A stretch of DNA of 55,293 bases from Bacteroidales bacterium Bact_19 (lineage in GTDB: Bacteria; Bacteroidota; Bacteroidia; Bacteroidales; ML635J-15), in contig LUZK01000062.1 in the NCBI GenBank assembly GCA_001603595.1, positions 1 through 55,293 of the forward strand, given 5' to 3'. The notes under the pieces are model-generated. The model was not told where the DNA came from. It searched no databases and was given only the letters and a program-made list of their open reading frames with translations. This document shows positions 27,275 to 36,716 of the stretch, in pieces. The position numbers and the translations under genes were made by a program. The first letter of the stretch is position 1, and every line of letters starts with the position of its first letter.

Positions 27275-27987
27275 TGGAAATAAGCAAAAATACTGAATAC
27301 ACCCTATTAGAGGATTATCGCTACGAAAGAAAATATCGTCCCGAAAGGCTCAATTATATCGAGGTTAAAATGATAGTACTTGGTAGTGATGCTTTTTTCA
27401 GAAAGATTTATAAACCTCGTACCGTAAATAATATATACCTGGATAGTCCCGAATTAGAATGTTTTTATGCAAATAGTATGGGACATTCAGAAAGAAACAA
27501 ATTTCGAATCAGATGGTACGGAAATACCATTGGAAAAATTTCCGGAGCTGTATTTGAAATAAAACAAAAAGAAGCTTATAGAGGTACAAAACAATCATAT
27601 TTTTTACCTGAATTTGAGTTAGATAAGGATTTTAATGCAAAATTTTGTCTTAATCTTATAAAATCTGTAAGCATTCCTGAAAATGTTCTGGAGCAAATTT
27701 CAGGATTTGAACCGGTAATGTTGAATTCATACAATCGCGAATATTTCAGAGATATCACCGGAAACTACAGGTTAACAATAGATTCAAGAATAAGATATTA
27801 TAAAATAAATGCAGGATTTAACCACTATAAGGAATTTATCGAAGACCCAGGTATAGTTGTCGAACTGAAATATAGCGATAAATATAATGATTATGCTACG
27901 CATATAGCAAATACATTACCATTTAGACTCACTCGTAACTCAAAGTATGTTGATGGTATGCTTATGCTTTACGATTTGAATTTGTAA
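27274..27987 (+). CDS. VTC-domain polyphosphate polymerase-like protein
   Basis: A 237-residue protein consisting of a single VTC tunnel domain. The conserved basic/acidic residues of the polyphosphate-synthesising tunnel are visible: ERKY (18-21), FRIRWYG, FEIKQK, YNREYFRD, RLTIDSRI and VVELKY near the C-terminus. The predicted activity is growth of a polyphosphate chain from ATP. There is no membrane segment; the DUF4956 partner, with which it shares a TAATG overlap, would supply membrane attachment. It is last of the six-gene run. An imperfect hairpin at 28016-28038 follows but lacks a T tail. Confidence 0.85.
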   Translation: MEISKNTEYTLLEDYRYERKYRPERLNYIEVKMIVLGSDAFFRKIYKPRTVNNIYLDSPELECFYANSMGHSERNKFRIRWYGNTIGKISGAVFEIKQKEAYRGTKQSYFLPEFELDKDFNAKFCLNLIKSVSIPENVLEQISGFEPVMLNSYNREYFRDITGNYRLTIDSRIRYYKINAGFNHYKEFIEDPGIVVELKYSDKYNDYATHIANTLPFRLTRNSKYVDGMLMLYDLNL

Positions 27988-28100
27988 AATTTTATAAATA
28001 GAATATTCACGCTGAAAGATGCTCTAATCTGGCATCTGGAAAATTATCTGCAAAGAGTTAATGATAATAAATAATAAAAGAAGTAGTAAAAATTTTCTCG

Positions 28101-28108
28101 TATTTTTG
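28101..28108 (+). promoter_or_regulatory. -7 box for the MATE transporter gene
   Basis: TATTTTTG matches TAnnTTTG, 46 bases before the ATG at 28155. Confidence 0.5.
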
Positions 28109-28154
28109 CAGCAACTTTTTTATTAGATTATACAGGGATTTTTTATAAATATTT

Positions 28155-29486
28155 ATGTCCGAAAAAATAACATATAATTCTATATTGTTAGTTGCAATAC
28201 CTATTATTCTGGAGAGTCTTGCCCAAAACATTTTAAATATTACCGATACTGCCTTTATGGGGCGTTTAGGAGAATCAAATCTTGGAGCTGCTGCTATTGG
28301 TTCGATATTTTACTATATCTTAGTAATGATGGCTTTAGGTTTGGGAATCGGCTCGCAGATTATTATTGCAAGAAGGGTCGGAGAGAAAAATCAAAAAGCT
28401 GTAGGAAGAGTTTTTGTTCATACTCAATACATTCTTGTGAGTATTGCCATGTTCATGATTCTAATATTAAGCATTTTTCTTAAACAAATTCTTTTTCTTT
28501 TTATAAACTCTGTCGAAATCAGAGTGCTTGCAGAAGATTATTTAAGCTACAGAATTTTCGGACTTTTGCCTTCATTTCTGAATATTTCCTTCAGAGCTTT
28601 TTACGTAGGAATCGCAAAAACTAAATCTATTTCCTATTCAACAATTATTATGACCCTTTTAAATATTGTCCTCAATTATATTTTGATTTTTGGCAAATTA
28701 GGTGCTCCTGCATTAGGTATTAAGGGTGCTGCAATAGCTTCTGTTTGTGCGGAGTTTTCAGCATTAATGTTTTTTTCGTTTTATACAATTGTTCGAATTA
28801 ATAATAGAGATTATCGTTTATTCAGATATGTAAAAATCAATTTTAGAATAACCAAACGTATATTAAATGTTTCATATCCATTGATGATACAACATTTTGT
28901 GTCATTTTCGTGTTGGTTTGCATTTTTTGTTTTAATTGAGAAAATGGGAAGTTTGGAATTGGCTGTATCAAATATTATACGAAGTGTTTATATATTTATG
29001 CTCTTGCCGATATGGGGTTTTTCTGCTGCTGTAAATACATTTGTAAGTAATTCAATCGGAAGTGGTAATCCCGATGCATTATGGAAAATCTTAAAAAAGT
29101 CTGTATTTCTTTGTGTTCCTATTTGTTTGGCTTTAATAGTTCCGATGGGATTATTTCCGGGAATTGTTTTAAATGTTTTTACGAATGATTTATTGTTAAT
29201 AAATGCAGCAAAGCCCGTTTATTACGTGATTTTAGGAGTTAGTCCATTTCTAGCAACTGCAATATTGTTTTTTAGTGCTCTTACTGGAACAGGCAATACT
29301 AAAGTAAGTATGGCACTCGAAATAATAGTATTGTTTTTCTATATTATGTTTGCATGGATTTTTATATCAAAATTGCAATTCCAATTAGCTTCTGTCTGGA
29401 CAGTTGAGTTTATTTATGCCTTTTTGCTTTGGGGAATATCTTTTGTTTATTTAAAAAGTAATAAATGGAAAAAAACTACAGTTTAA
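28155..29486 (+). CDS. MATE family multidrug/toxin efflux transporter
   Basis: A 443-residue inner-membrane protein with 12 predicted helices in two homologous halves, the length typical for MATE. N-terminal PIILESLAQNILNITDTAFMG and GLGIGSQIIIARRVGE are family signatures (the second near the end of helix 2). The second half has PLMIQHFVSF...ISNIIRSV-like repeats. It likely exports cationic drugs or toxic metabolites in exchange for H+ or Na+; the substrate cannot be inferred. It has its own promoter and converges with the SDR gene, the two stop codons overlapping by 4 bases. Confidence 0.92.
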   Translation: MSEKITYNSILLVAIPIILESLAQNILNITDTAFMGRLGESNLGAAAIGSIFYYILVMMALGLGIGSQIIIARRVGEKNQKAVGRVFVHTQYILVSIAMFMILILSIFLKQILFLFINSVEIRVLAEDYLSYRIFGLLPSFLNISFRAFYVGIAKTKSISYSTIIMTLLNIVLNYILIFGKLGAPALGIKGAAIASVCAEFSALMFFSFYTIVRINNRDYRLFRYVKINFRITKRILNVSYPLMIQHFVSFSCWFAFFVLIEKMGSLELAVSNIIRSVYIFMLLPIWGFSAAVNTFVSNSIGSGNPDALWKILKKSVFLCVPICLALIVPMGLFPGIVLNVFTNDLLLINAAKPVYYVILGVSPFLATAILFFSALTGTGNTKVSMALEIIVLFFYIMFAWIFISKLQFQLASVWTVEFIYAFLLWGISFVYLKSNKWKKTTV

Positions 29487-30187
29487 ATTTCTCTTACATC
29501 ATAATACTGTCCCGAAGGCATATTTTTAATTTTTTCAATTGCTTCAGCGATTGTAATTGCAGCAGATTTTGGGTTAGGCATATATTCTGTACCTTTGAGT
29601 TGTTTTAATTTTTTAATTACCGGAAATCTTGAATCTTCCGGGTAGGAGGAAATAATATCCTGCATAAATGTATCAACAATTCCGGGAGCTAGTGCCGCAA
29701 AATGTATTTGTGGAAATTCTTCGGAATAAAGTTTAATCATTGTATTTAATGCAGCTTTTGAAATAGCATAAACATTCCAGCCTCTGCTTGCGCTAATTGC
29801 TGCTCCTGATGATATTCCGACTATTTGAGCAGGTTTTGAGTTTGAAACGATAAAATCAATTATTTTTTTATTTGCCCAAACATTTACATTCATTACTTCA
29901 GTTATGGTATCTTGTGAAGTTTCTATCATATCGCCTAGTTTTCCTAAAATTCCGGAATTGAGGATTACTAGTTCAAAATTTAGATTATCCTTGAGATATA
30001 ATTTTAATTTTTCGTTTAAATTTTCAATATCTTTTAAATCAAGTGATATAAAACTGAAATTGGGATTTTTTTGTAATTCGGGGTTTGAACTACGGCTGAT
30101 ACCCGTAACTTTATATCCTTGATTAAGATAATACTGAGCAAGTGCTGCTCCTATTCCTCTACTGATTCCTGTGATTAAAACTTTCAT
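29483..30187 (-). CDS. Short-chain dehydrogenase/reductase
   Basis: A 234-residue NAD(P)-dependent oxidoreductase of the classical SDR type. Seen features: cofactor loop TGISRGIG (6-13), LNSG in place of NNAG, the catalytic Ser in GISSGA (about 125-129), and Tyr140-x3-Lys144 (YAISK). Arg in the loop at SRSS (31-34) would favour NADPH. The substrate is unknown. The gene is single, with a promoter box upstream on the minus strand. Confidence 0.92.
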   Translation of the reverse strand: MKVLITGISRGIGAALAQYYLNQGYKVTGISRSSNPELQKNPNFSFISLDLKDIENLNEKLKLYLKDNLNFELVILNSGILGKLGDMIETSQDTITEVMNVNVWANKKIIDFIVSNSKPAQIVGISSGAAISASRGWNVYAISKAALNTMIKLYSEEFPQIHFAALAPGIVDTFMQDIISSYPEDSRFPVIKKLKQLKGTEYMPNPKSAAITIAEAIEKIKNMPSGQYYDVREI

Positions 30188-30209
30188 AATAGTTGAGTTT
30201 TGTATTTTG

Positions 30210-30217
30210 CAAATTTA
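30210..30217 (-). promoter_or_regulatory. -7 box for the SDR gene
   Basis: TAAATTTG on the minus strand, 22 bases before the ATG. The 30247-30432 stretch beyond it holds no gene; a small perfect inverted repeat AAATTATCA/TGATAATTT at 30283-30301 is the only structure and could be an operator. Confidence 0.45.
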
Positions 30218-30432
30218 GAAGAAATTTTCAAAAAATCACACCTAAGATTCAGAATGCAACAGCGACTGTAATAACTTTTGGCAAATTATCATTGATAATT
30301 TATCGTACATTTTTCTTAAACTAATTTTTTATAGTTGTTTGTTTTGTTGTAATTACTTTTATTTTTTTACTTTCTGTTTCTATAAATGAAAAAAACAGAA
30401 ATTCTTCATTATGGTAATTTGTAAAGATATTT

Positions 30433-30469
30433 AAAAAGAAAAAGGCGGAAATTTCCGCTTTTTCTTTTT
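30433..30469 (-). terminator. Terminator of the second S46 gene
   Basis: A long, nearly perfect inverted repeat (AAGAAAAAGGCGGAAA with TTTCCGCTTTTTCTT, one bulged G) ending in a T run on the minus strand. It touches the stop codon. Confidence 0.85.
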
Positions 30470-32636
30470 ATTTTACTATTGTCATTTCGTCAATCAGGTT
30501 TCCTGCACCTGCATATTTATCAATTATCCAGAGTGCGTATCTGATGTCAAGATTTATACATCTCTGGAGGTTTTCTTCAAAGTCAATATCTCCCGACATG
30601 GCTTCGCTGTTACCATCAAAAGCTATTCCGATAAGATGACCTTCACCGTTAATTACCGGTGACCCAGAGTTTCCTCCTGTGATGTCGTTATTTGAGATAA
30701 AGCATGTAACTAATTCGCCGGCTTCATTAACATATTCACCAAAGTCTTGTGCGTAGTATAAGTCTTTTAATTTTTGTGGTACATAAAATTCATCACTATT
30801 CGGGTCTTCTTTCTCCAATACCCCGGTGAGTGTTGTGTAATATCTATACTCTACAGCATCTCTAGGTTTGTATCCGCTGATAGTTCCGTAAGTAAGTCTT
30901 ATTGTGCTGTTTGCATCAGGATAGAATACTTTGTCCGGATTCATTTGAATGAGTCCATCAACGAATAAACGACGTCCTTTATCGAGTCCTTCGGATTTGT
31001 TCCAGTATCCAGTATTTATTTCGCGGTATTTTGTCATAATTGAATTTCCTGCAACAAACATCATGTCAGCTTTAAGTGTTTTTGCATTTGGTTTGTCGAG
31101 GAAAGCTAGGAATTTTTCTTTTGTGGCAAAAATACTTTTCTTCAATACGTCATCGGCGTAATTATCGAAATTGCCTTTATATTTTTTAACAATTAGGTTT
31201 TCGAAAAAATCAGGATGGAATTCTTTGTCAAGATTTTCGAATACATGTTTAAACATTGCAGCGAGAATTCTTTTTTCTGTTTGAGGGTTATAATCTTTAT
31301 AGAAAGATTCTGCCGATTTTCTAAGGTTTGCAATTTCGGTATTGATTTTATCCTGATCTTTTGATTCTAGAAGTGCGAGTAAGTTAGATGTTCTATATGC
31401 AAAAAGTGGTAATTCTGGTCCGCTGATTAGACCTTCGATATAATACATTCTTGCAATTGCATAGGGAGCACGATTCTTGTAAGCATTTTCGATTAGGCTC
31501 AGAGCTTCAAGGTATTTATTATCTGATTGTTTTTGAGCCCAATCTTTATATTTTGCTTCAATTTCGAGTTTAACTGCTTTAGTGTTAAGTTTCCTTAATG
31601 CTTTGTTTTGTTCATTTGAGTATTTCCAATAGTTTGAAAGACGAGCGTATTTTGAAGCATATTTTATTCTGATTTCTCTATCTGATTGCATTTCTTCTCT
31701 AAGGATGTTTACTTTTACGTCGCGAATGCTGTATCTTAAAGCATTGGTGATGTTCATAGTTTCGTCTAATCCGAATGAAGTTAAGTATCTGTCAGTTGTT
31801 CCCGGGAATCCAAGAACCATTGCAAAATCACCTTCCTTAACTCCTTTTATGCTTACCGGTAGATGATGTTTCGGTTTTAATGGAATATTGTCTTTTGAAT
31901 ATTTAGCAGGTTTTCCATCCGGTGCTGTATAAATTCTGAACATAGAAAAATCTGCTGTGTGCCTGGGCCATTCCCAATTATCGGTATCGCCCCCGAATTT
32001 TCCCATTGATGATGGGGGAGCTCCAACTAAACGAACATCTTTGTAAATTACATAAACAAAAAGGAAAAACTGATTTGAGTTGAACATATCTGCTACATAA
32101 GCATCGTAATATGTATCTTGTGTGGCTGTTTTTGCAATTTTTTTTGAAATTTCGGATATTTTTGTTTGTCTTTCTTGTTCTGTCATCTGGTCGTTTAGTT
32201 CTGCGAGAATTTTATCGGTAACATCTTCCATTCTCACAAGAATCGAAACTGTAAGTCCTTCGTTAATCAATTCCTGGTCTAATGAATATGCCCAGAAACC
32301 ATCTTTTAAATAGTCATGTTCCAGAGTACTGTGAGCTTGAATTTGCCCATATCCGCAGTGATGATTTGTGAAGAATAATCCTTGTGGGCTGACAATCTCG
32401 CCGGTGCAGAAATGACGAAATGGATTTCCTTCCGAACCTAATCCTACAATAGCATCTTTAATGCTGCTGTTATTGATATTGTATATGTCTTCAGGAGTTA
32501 ATTTGAAGCCTGCTTTTTGCATGTCTTCATAATTTTTGCCAATCATTGCTAATAACCACATCCCTTCGTCGGCACGAAGTTGAGTACTTAATATGATACT
32601 CAAAGAGATCAGTAAACCAAGTATTCTTTTAATCAT
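30468..32636 (-). CDS. S46 family serine dipeptidyl-peptidase, DPP7-like (second copy)
   Basis: A 722-residue exported peptidase paralogous to the gene at 170-2362. Signal peptide MIKRILGLLISLS... cut before DEGMW. The catalytic motifs are intact: FTNHHCGY (His), DTDNWEWPRH (Asp region) and GGNSGSPV (Ser). The residue 18 after the serine is Gly (FDGN), again the DPP7 rather than DPP11 type. Differences from copy one are concentrated in the helical domain, so the two may have different peptide preferences. It is monocistronic, with its own promoter box and a strong terminator. Confidence 0.92.
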   Translation of the reverse strand: MIKRILGLLISLSIILSTQLRADEGMWLLAMIGKNYEDMQKAGFKLTPEDIYNINNSSIKDAIVGLGSEGNPFRHFCTGEIVSPQGLFFTNHHCGYGQIQAHSTLEHDYLKDGFWAYSLDQELINEGLTVSILVRMEDVTDKILAELNDQMTEQERQTKISEISKKIAKTATQDTYYDAYVADMFNSNQFFLFVYVIYKDVRLVGAPPSSMGKFGGDTDNWEWPRHTADFSMFRIYTAPDGKPAKYSKDNIPLKPKHHLPVSIKGVKEGDFAMVLGFPGTTDRYLTSFGLDETMNITNALRYSIRDVKVNILREEMQSDREIRIKYASKYARLSNYWKYSNEQNKALRKLNTKAVKLEIEAKYKDWAQKQSDNKYLEALSLIENAYKNRAPYAIARMYYIEGLISGPELPLFAYRTSNLLALLESKDQDKINTEIANLRKSAESFYKDYNPQTEKRILAAMFKHVFENLDKEFHPDFFENLIVKKYKGNFDNYADDVLKKSIFATKEKFLAFLDKPNAKTLKADMMFVAGNSIMTKYREINTGYWNKSEGLDKGRRLFVDGLIQMNPDKVFYPDANSTIRLTYGTISGYKPRDAVEYRYYTTLTGVLEKEDPNSDEFYVPQKLKDLYYAQDFGEYVNEAGELVTCFISNNDITGGNSGSPVINGEGHLIGIAFDGNSEAMSGDIDFEENLQRCINLDIRYALWIIDKYAGAGNLIDEMTIVK

Positions 32637-32663
32637 AATGTGAAAATTTTAAGTTAATCTGCA

Positions 32664-32671
32664 CAAAAATA
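32664..32671 (-). promoter_or_regulatory. -7 box for the second S46 gene
   Basis: TATTTTTG on the minus strand, 27 bases before the ATG at 32636. Confidence 0.5.
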
Positions 32672-32778
32672 AAGTATTTTTACGTTTTTGTTTGATGTTC
32701 AAAAATTTTTAATCCATTTTTTTCATAAAATCTTGTTAAAGAATTTATATTTTTACCAAACAATTTTGGAGGTTTTAT

Positions 32779-33636
32779 ATGAAAAAAGCTTTTTTAACGC
32801 CATATTTAGTTTTCGTTTTTGTTTTATCGTTTTCTCAGGTTAATATTCCTATAAACAAACGAGAATACGACAATTACAATCGCGAAGCTGCAATAATAGC
32901 TTCAATGAGAATTGATTTAGTTCAAACTTGGTTGTACATCGTTAAAGATAATCTGGTTTCTTCAAATAAACTCCTGGTGCAAGAAGTTTATTTTACAAAA
33001 GCAGGACTCCCCGAAAAAATATTTTATTTTAACGAAGATAGCACTGTAAATTCTTTTTCAATAATTAAATATAATTTCAGGAATTTTCCTTTTGAAGAAA
33101 TTAGATATACTTCCGACTCCTCACTTATTGATGGTATTTTGTATGAATATAACCGAAACGGTTTTTTGAGCAAACAAATTTTTTATGACAATAAGGCAAA
33201 TGTTATTAGAACACTGGTTTATGAAAATATTGGCGACACTATTATGGTAACAAGCTATAAAAATGATTCAATTATTCTTTTTAAAGATATAATCATTTTT
33301 AATGATGGTTGGGAAAATGGAACTGTGAAGAAATTACTGAAACTTGATAAAAATAATTCAGTTATTGAAAATTCTACTTTTGTTTATAATGAATTTGATG
33401 CAATCAGAAGTAAAATAACTTATGATGCAAAAAATCAAGGCGTAATCAAAGAGTTTTTTTATGATGATAATGGAGCTGTTATACGTACCGTTACAAAAAC
33501 AGATTACGGAATTATTTTGAATGATTCTTCTTTTGAATACGATTCTTATGGTAACGTTAAAACAATAATTGATTATAATCCGATTGAAAAAATGTCGAAA
33601 CTGTTTGTAATAAATTATTTATCAAAAACAAAATAG
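32779..33636 (+). CDS. Exported protein with repeated YD/RHS-like strands, function unknown
   Basis: A 285-residue product with a signal peptide (MKKAFLTPYLVFVFVLSFSQ). Not recognised as a named family. The body is built from short beta-strand units with aromatic-Asp/Asn turns (YEYNRNGFLSKQIFYD, FVYNEFDAIRSKITYD, FFYDDNGAVIRT, FEYDSYGNVKTI). This pattern resembles isolated YD/RHS-type repeats and suggests an elongated secreted beta structure. A strong purine-rich ribosome site (GGAGG at 32768-32772) precedes the ATG, unusual among these genes. It is two bases upstream of the thioesterase gene and likely cotranscribed. Confidence 0.7.
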   Translation: MKKAFLTPYLVFVFVLSFSQVNIPINKREYDNYNREAAIIASMRIDLVQTWLYIVKDNLVSSNKLLVQEVYFTKAGLPEKIFYFNEDSTVNSFSIIKYNFRNFPFEEIRYTSDSSLIDGILYEYNRNGFLSKQIFYDNKANVIRTLVYENIGDTIMVTSYKNDSIILFKDIIIFNDGWENGTVKKLLKLDKNNSVIENSTFVYNEFDAIRSKITYDAKNQGVIKEFFYDDNGAVIRTVTKTDYGIILNDSSFEYDSYGNVKTIIDYNPIEKMSKLFVINYLSKTK

Positions 33637-33637
33637 G

Positions 33638-34366
33638 ATGGAAATAGCTCTTGAAAAATTTTCCAAGCAAATTAAAGTTTCTTCGTACGAGTGCAATGTG
33701 AATAAGGAGATTAAAATTTCGTGCATTTTTCAGCATTTTTCAGAAATTGCTTGGGAACACATAAAAATTACGGGATATGGTTTTGAAGGAGATGAAAATT
33801 CAAAATATAAGTGGGTTCTGATAAAAGTTTTTGTCAATATTACTAAAATTCCAAAATGGGAAGATGTTTTAACCATAAAAACATGGCCTACGGGAATAAA
33901 AGCCAATTTCTTTAATCGTGATTTTGTTATTGAAGATTCGGATTCAAATGAACTTGTATATGCAACAAGCGAATGGGCTGTTGTTGATAAAACTTTAAAT
34001 TGCATAGTTGTTCCTGTCGAACTTGAGTTTTTCAGACAGCCAAAACATCAGTCTTCATCAAATTTCCTCTTTAATAAAATCAGGAATAATAAAAATTTGT
34101 TTCCGATAAATAAAGAGACTGCAGGTTTTACGGATATTGATTTGCATAAGCATGTAAATAATTCGGTTTATGTTCGTTGGATTGAGAATTGTATAGGGAA
34201 TATTCATCCTCGAAGAATTAACAGTTTTAAAATTCATTATGTTAATGAAGTTTTTGAAAATGATGAGGTTGTAATTTTTGGAGAAAGAAATGATAACAAT
34301 ATGTTTTATGAAGGGCAGATAAATGGTGGAAAACTTTGTTTTAAGTCAGAAGTGAATTTATATTGA
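33638..34366 (+). CDS. Acyl-ACP thioesterase, double hotdog fold
   Basis: A 242-residue enzyme predicted to release fatty acids from acyl-carrier protein. Two hotdog halves are visible: the first around residues 5-125 (WPTGIKANFFNRDFVIED), the second around 150-240 beginning at DIDLHKHVNNSVYVRWIEN. The latter carries the Asp/His/Asn arrangement used as catalytic or binding residues in FatA-type thioesterases (D-x-N-x-H-V-N pattern modified to DIDLHKHVNN). It follows the secreted protein gene by one base. It converges with galE, overlapping by 9 bases. Confidence 0.85.
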   Translation: MEIALEKFSKQIKVSSYECNVNKEIKISCIFQHFSEIAWEHIKITGYGFEGDENSKYKWVLIKVFVNITKIPKWEDVLTIKTWPTGIKANFFNRDFVIEDSDSNELVYATSEWAVVDKTLNCIVVPVELEFFRQPKHQSSSNFLFNKIRNNKNLFPINKETAGFTDIDLHKHVNNSVYVRWIENCIGNIHPRRINSFKIHYVNEVFENDEVVIFGERNDNNMFYEGQINGGKLCFKSEVNLY

Positions 34367-35398
34367 TGCTTTTGTTTTCTCTCTATACTTTTTTTCCCAT
34401 TCCCAAGCTGATTTAACGGTTTCTGCTAATGATTTTTTTGCTTTCCAACCTAAAATTTTATTAGCTTTGCTTGTGTCTGCCCAAACTTTCTCTACATCTC
34501 CCGGACGTCGGTTGGTTATGCGGTATTTCAGTTTAACTCCGGTGTTTTTTTCAAAAGCATTTATAACTTCCAGAACAGTATGTCCTTGTCCGGTACCGAT
34601 GTTAAAGACTTCGAATTTATCTTCTGTTTTATCTTTCAATAATCTGTTAACTGCTGCAACGTGTGCTTCTGCAAGGTCAACAACATTTATGTAATCACGG
34701 ATAGGAGTACCGTCCGGAGTGTTGTAATCAGAACCAAAAACTTTTAACTCTTCTCTGATACCATAAGCTGTTTGAGTAATGTACGGCATCAAATTGTTTG
34801 GTACTCCAATGGGTAATTCTCCTATTTCGGCTGAAGGATGTGCTCCTATAGGATTAAAATATCTTAACGAAATACACTTAAATCCTTGTGTTGAGTTTAA
34901 AAAATCCTGAATAATTTCTTCGCTGATTTTTTTTGTATTACCATATGGAGATTCCGGTTTAATTACAGGAGATTCTTCAGTTACAGGAAGTAATTCTGGT
35001 TGTCCGTAAATCGTACATGATGAGGAAAACACAAGATTTTTAATTTTAAATTCTTCCATGCACTCAAGAATATTTATTAAGCCTGTCAGATTATTATGAT
35101 AATATTTTAACGGAAATTCCACTGATTCCCCTACAGCTTTAAAAGCAGCAAAATGAACTATGGCTTGAATATTAGGGTGAGTTTCAAACACTTTTCTAAG
35201 TTCGGCTTTTAAGGTTACATCAACTTTATAGAATATTGGTTTTATATCTGTAATTTTTTCAATTCCGTTTAATACAGAAATATCGGAATTAGAAAGATTA
35301 TCAATAATAATAACCTCATAACCGGCATTTATAAATTCTACTGCCGTGTGCGAACCAATATATCCTGTGCCTCCTGTAATTAAAATTTGTTTTTCCAT
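34358..35398 (-). CDS. galE: UDP-glucose 4-epimerase
   Basis: A 346-residue NAD-dependent extended-SDR enzyme interconverting UDP-glucose and UDP-galactose (or their N-acetyl forms). NAD loop GGTGYIG (9-15); catalytic SSSCTIYG (125-132) and YGNTK (Tyr152, Lys156). The motifs PIRDYINVVDLAEAH and FNIGTGQGHTVLE in the C-terminal half are typical for GalE. It is last of the minus-strand run ruvB, M1 peptidase, tyrS, galE, 10 bases after tyrS. Confidence 0.95.
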   Translation of the reverse strand: MEKQILITGGTGYIGSHTAVEFINAGYEVIIIDNLSNSDISVLNGIEKITDIKPIFYKVDVTLKAELRKVFETHPNIQAIVHFAAFKAVGESVEFPLKYYHNNLTGLINILECMEEFKIKNLVFSSSCTIYGQPELLPVTEESPVIKPESPYGNTKKISEEIIQDFLNSTQGFKCISLRYFNPIGAHPSAEIGELPIGVPNNLMPYITQTAYGIREELKVFGSDYNTPDGTPIRDYINVVDLAEAHVAAVNRLLKDKTEDKFEVFNIGTGQGHTVLEVINAFEKNTGVKLKYRITNRRPGDVEKVWADTSKANKILGWKAKKSLAETVKSAWEWEKKYREKTKASI

Positions 35399-35408
35399 AA
35401 AAAACGGA

Positions 35409-36701
35409 TTACTGGCAAATCAGCAAATTATAGTTTTTTTTACCTTTTTGGATGATGATGTATTTGTTCTTTAACAAATAGCCTTCATCAATACTTGCAT
35501 TTTCGTCGGTAAATTTTTCTTTATTTATTGCTAATCCATTGCCTTTAATTGTTCTTTTGAGTTCTCCTTTTGACGGGAATACCGGAGCAACTTCTGTTAG
35601 CAAGTCTAGAACTCCGATTTTGTTTTTTATTATATTTATATCTATTGTAAAAACAGGTAAGCCTGCGAATACGCTCAAAAAAGTATTTTCGTCAATTTTT
35701 TCGATTATGTCTTTTGTTGCATTACCAAATAAAATTCCTGAGGCTTCAACTGCTGTGTTATAATCTTCGCGGGAATGAACCATAACTGTAATTTCTTCAG
35801 CAAGTTTTTTCTGTAAAAGTCTTAGATGAGGAGCTTGCTTGTGTTCCAGAATTAAGTTTTCAATTACTTCTTTACCTAGAATAGTGAATATTTTAATGTA
35901 TTTTTCAGCATCCTCATCAGATACGTTTAACCAAAACTGATAAAATTCATAGGGGCTTGTTTTTTTGGGGTCGAGCCAAACATTTCCGGATTCTGTTTTT
36001 CCAAATTTTCCTCCGTCGGATTTTGTTATAAGAGGACAGGTTAAAGCAAAGGCTTCTCCTTGTTCAATTCTACGGATTAATTCAGTCCCGGTTGTAATAT
36101 TTCCCCATTGGTCGCTACCTCCCATTTGTAGTTTACAGTTGTAATTGCGGTAGAGGTGTAAGAAATCGTAAGCCTGAACCAATTGATAAGAAAATTCCGT
36201 AAACGACATTCCCTGATTTGTTTCTCCACTAAGTCTTTTTTTAACGGAATCTTTTGCCATCATATAATTCACTGTAATATGCTTTCCTATGTCGCGGATA
36301 AATTCCAGAAAACTGAATTTACTCATCCAGTCATAGTTGTTAACCATTATGGCTCTGTTTTTTTCATTTGTTTCGAAATCGAGAAATTTAGCTATTTGTT
36401 TTTTTAAGCAATCCTGATTATAGCGTAAGGTTTCTTCATCGAGAAGATTTCTTTCCTGTGATTTTCCGCTTGGGTCTCCAATCATTCCGGTAGCACCCCC
36501 AAAAACGACAATTGGGCGATGCCCGCTCAACTGCAGATGTTTCAACATCATAATTCCCACCAAATGACCTATATGCAAAGAATCTGCTGTGGGGTCTATT
36601 CCAACATAAGCTGTAACAAATTCTTTTTCTAACAATTCTTCTGTTCCGGGCATGATGTCATGAATCATTCCCCTCCATTCTAATTCCTTTACAAAATTCA
36701 T
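35409..36701 (-). CDS. tyrS: Tyrosyl-tRNA synthetase
   Basis: A 430-residue class I aminoacyl-tRNA synthetase charging tRNA-Tyr. HIGH motif as HIGH (43-46), KMSKS loop as KFGKTESG (about 228-235), tyrosine pocket [12 protein letters not shown] and [13 protein letters not shown]-terminal S4-like RNA-binding part ends the protein. It lies in a minus-strand run, 15 bases after the M1 peptidase gene, and galE follows after 10 bases. Length and motif spacing are normal. Confidence 0.97.
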   Translation of the reverse strand: MNFVKELEWRGMIHDIMPGTEELLEKEFVTAYVGIDPTADSLHIGHLVGIMMLKHLQLSGHRPIVVFGGATGMIGDPSGKSQERNLLDEETLRYNQDCLKKQIAKFLDFETNEKNRAIMVNNYDWMSKFSFLEFIRDIGKHITVNYMMAKDSVKKRLSGETNQGMSFTEFSYQLVQAYDFLHLYRNYNCKLQMGGSDQWGNITTGTELIRRIEQGEAFALTCPLITKSDGGKFGKTESGNVWLDPKKTSPYEFYQFWLNVSDEDAEKYIKIFTILGKEVIENLILEHKQAPHLRLLQKKLAEEITVMVHSREDYNTAVEASGILFGNATKDIIEKIDENTFLSVFAGLPVFTIDINIIKNKIGVLDLLTEVAPVFPSKGELKRTIKGNGLAINKEKFTDENASIDEGYLLKNKYIIIQKGKKNYNLLICQ

Positions 36702-36716
36702 ATCCCTTTTATATTT

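Noticed and set aside
28016-28038. Hairpin AGATGC/GCATCT after the VTC gene as a terminator
   Set aside because: The stem is only 6 bp and no T run follows, so it was not annotated as a terminator.
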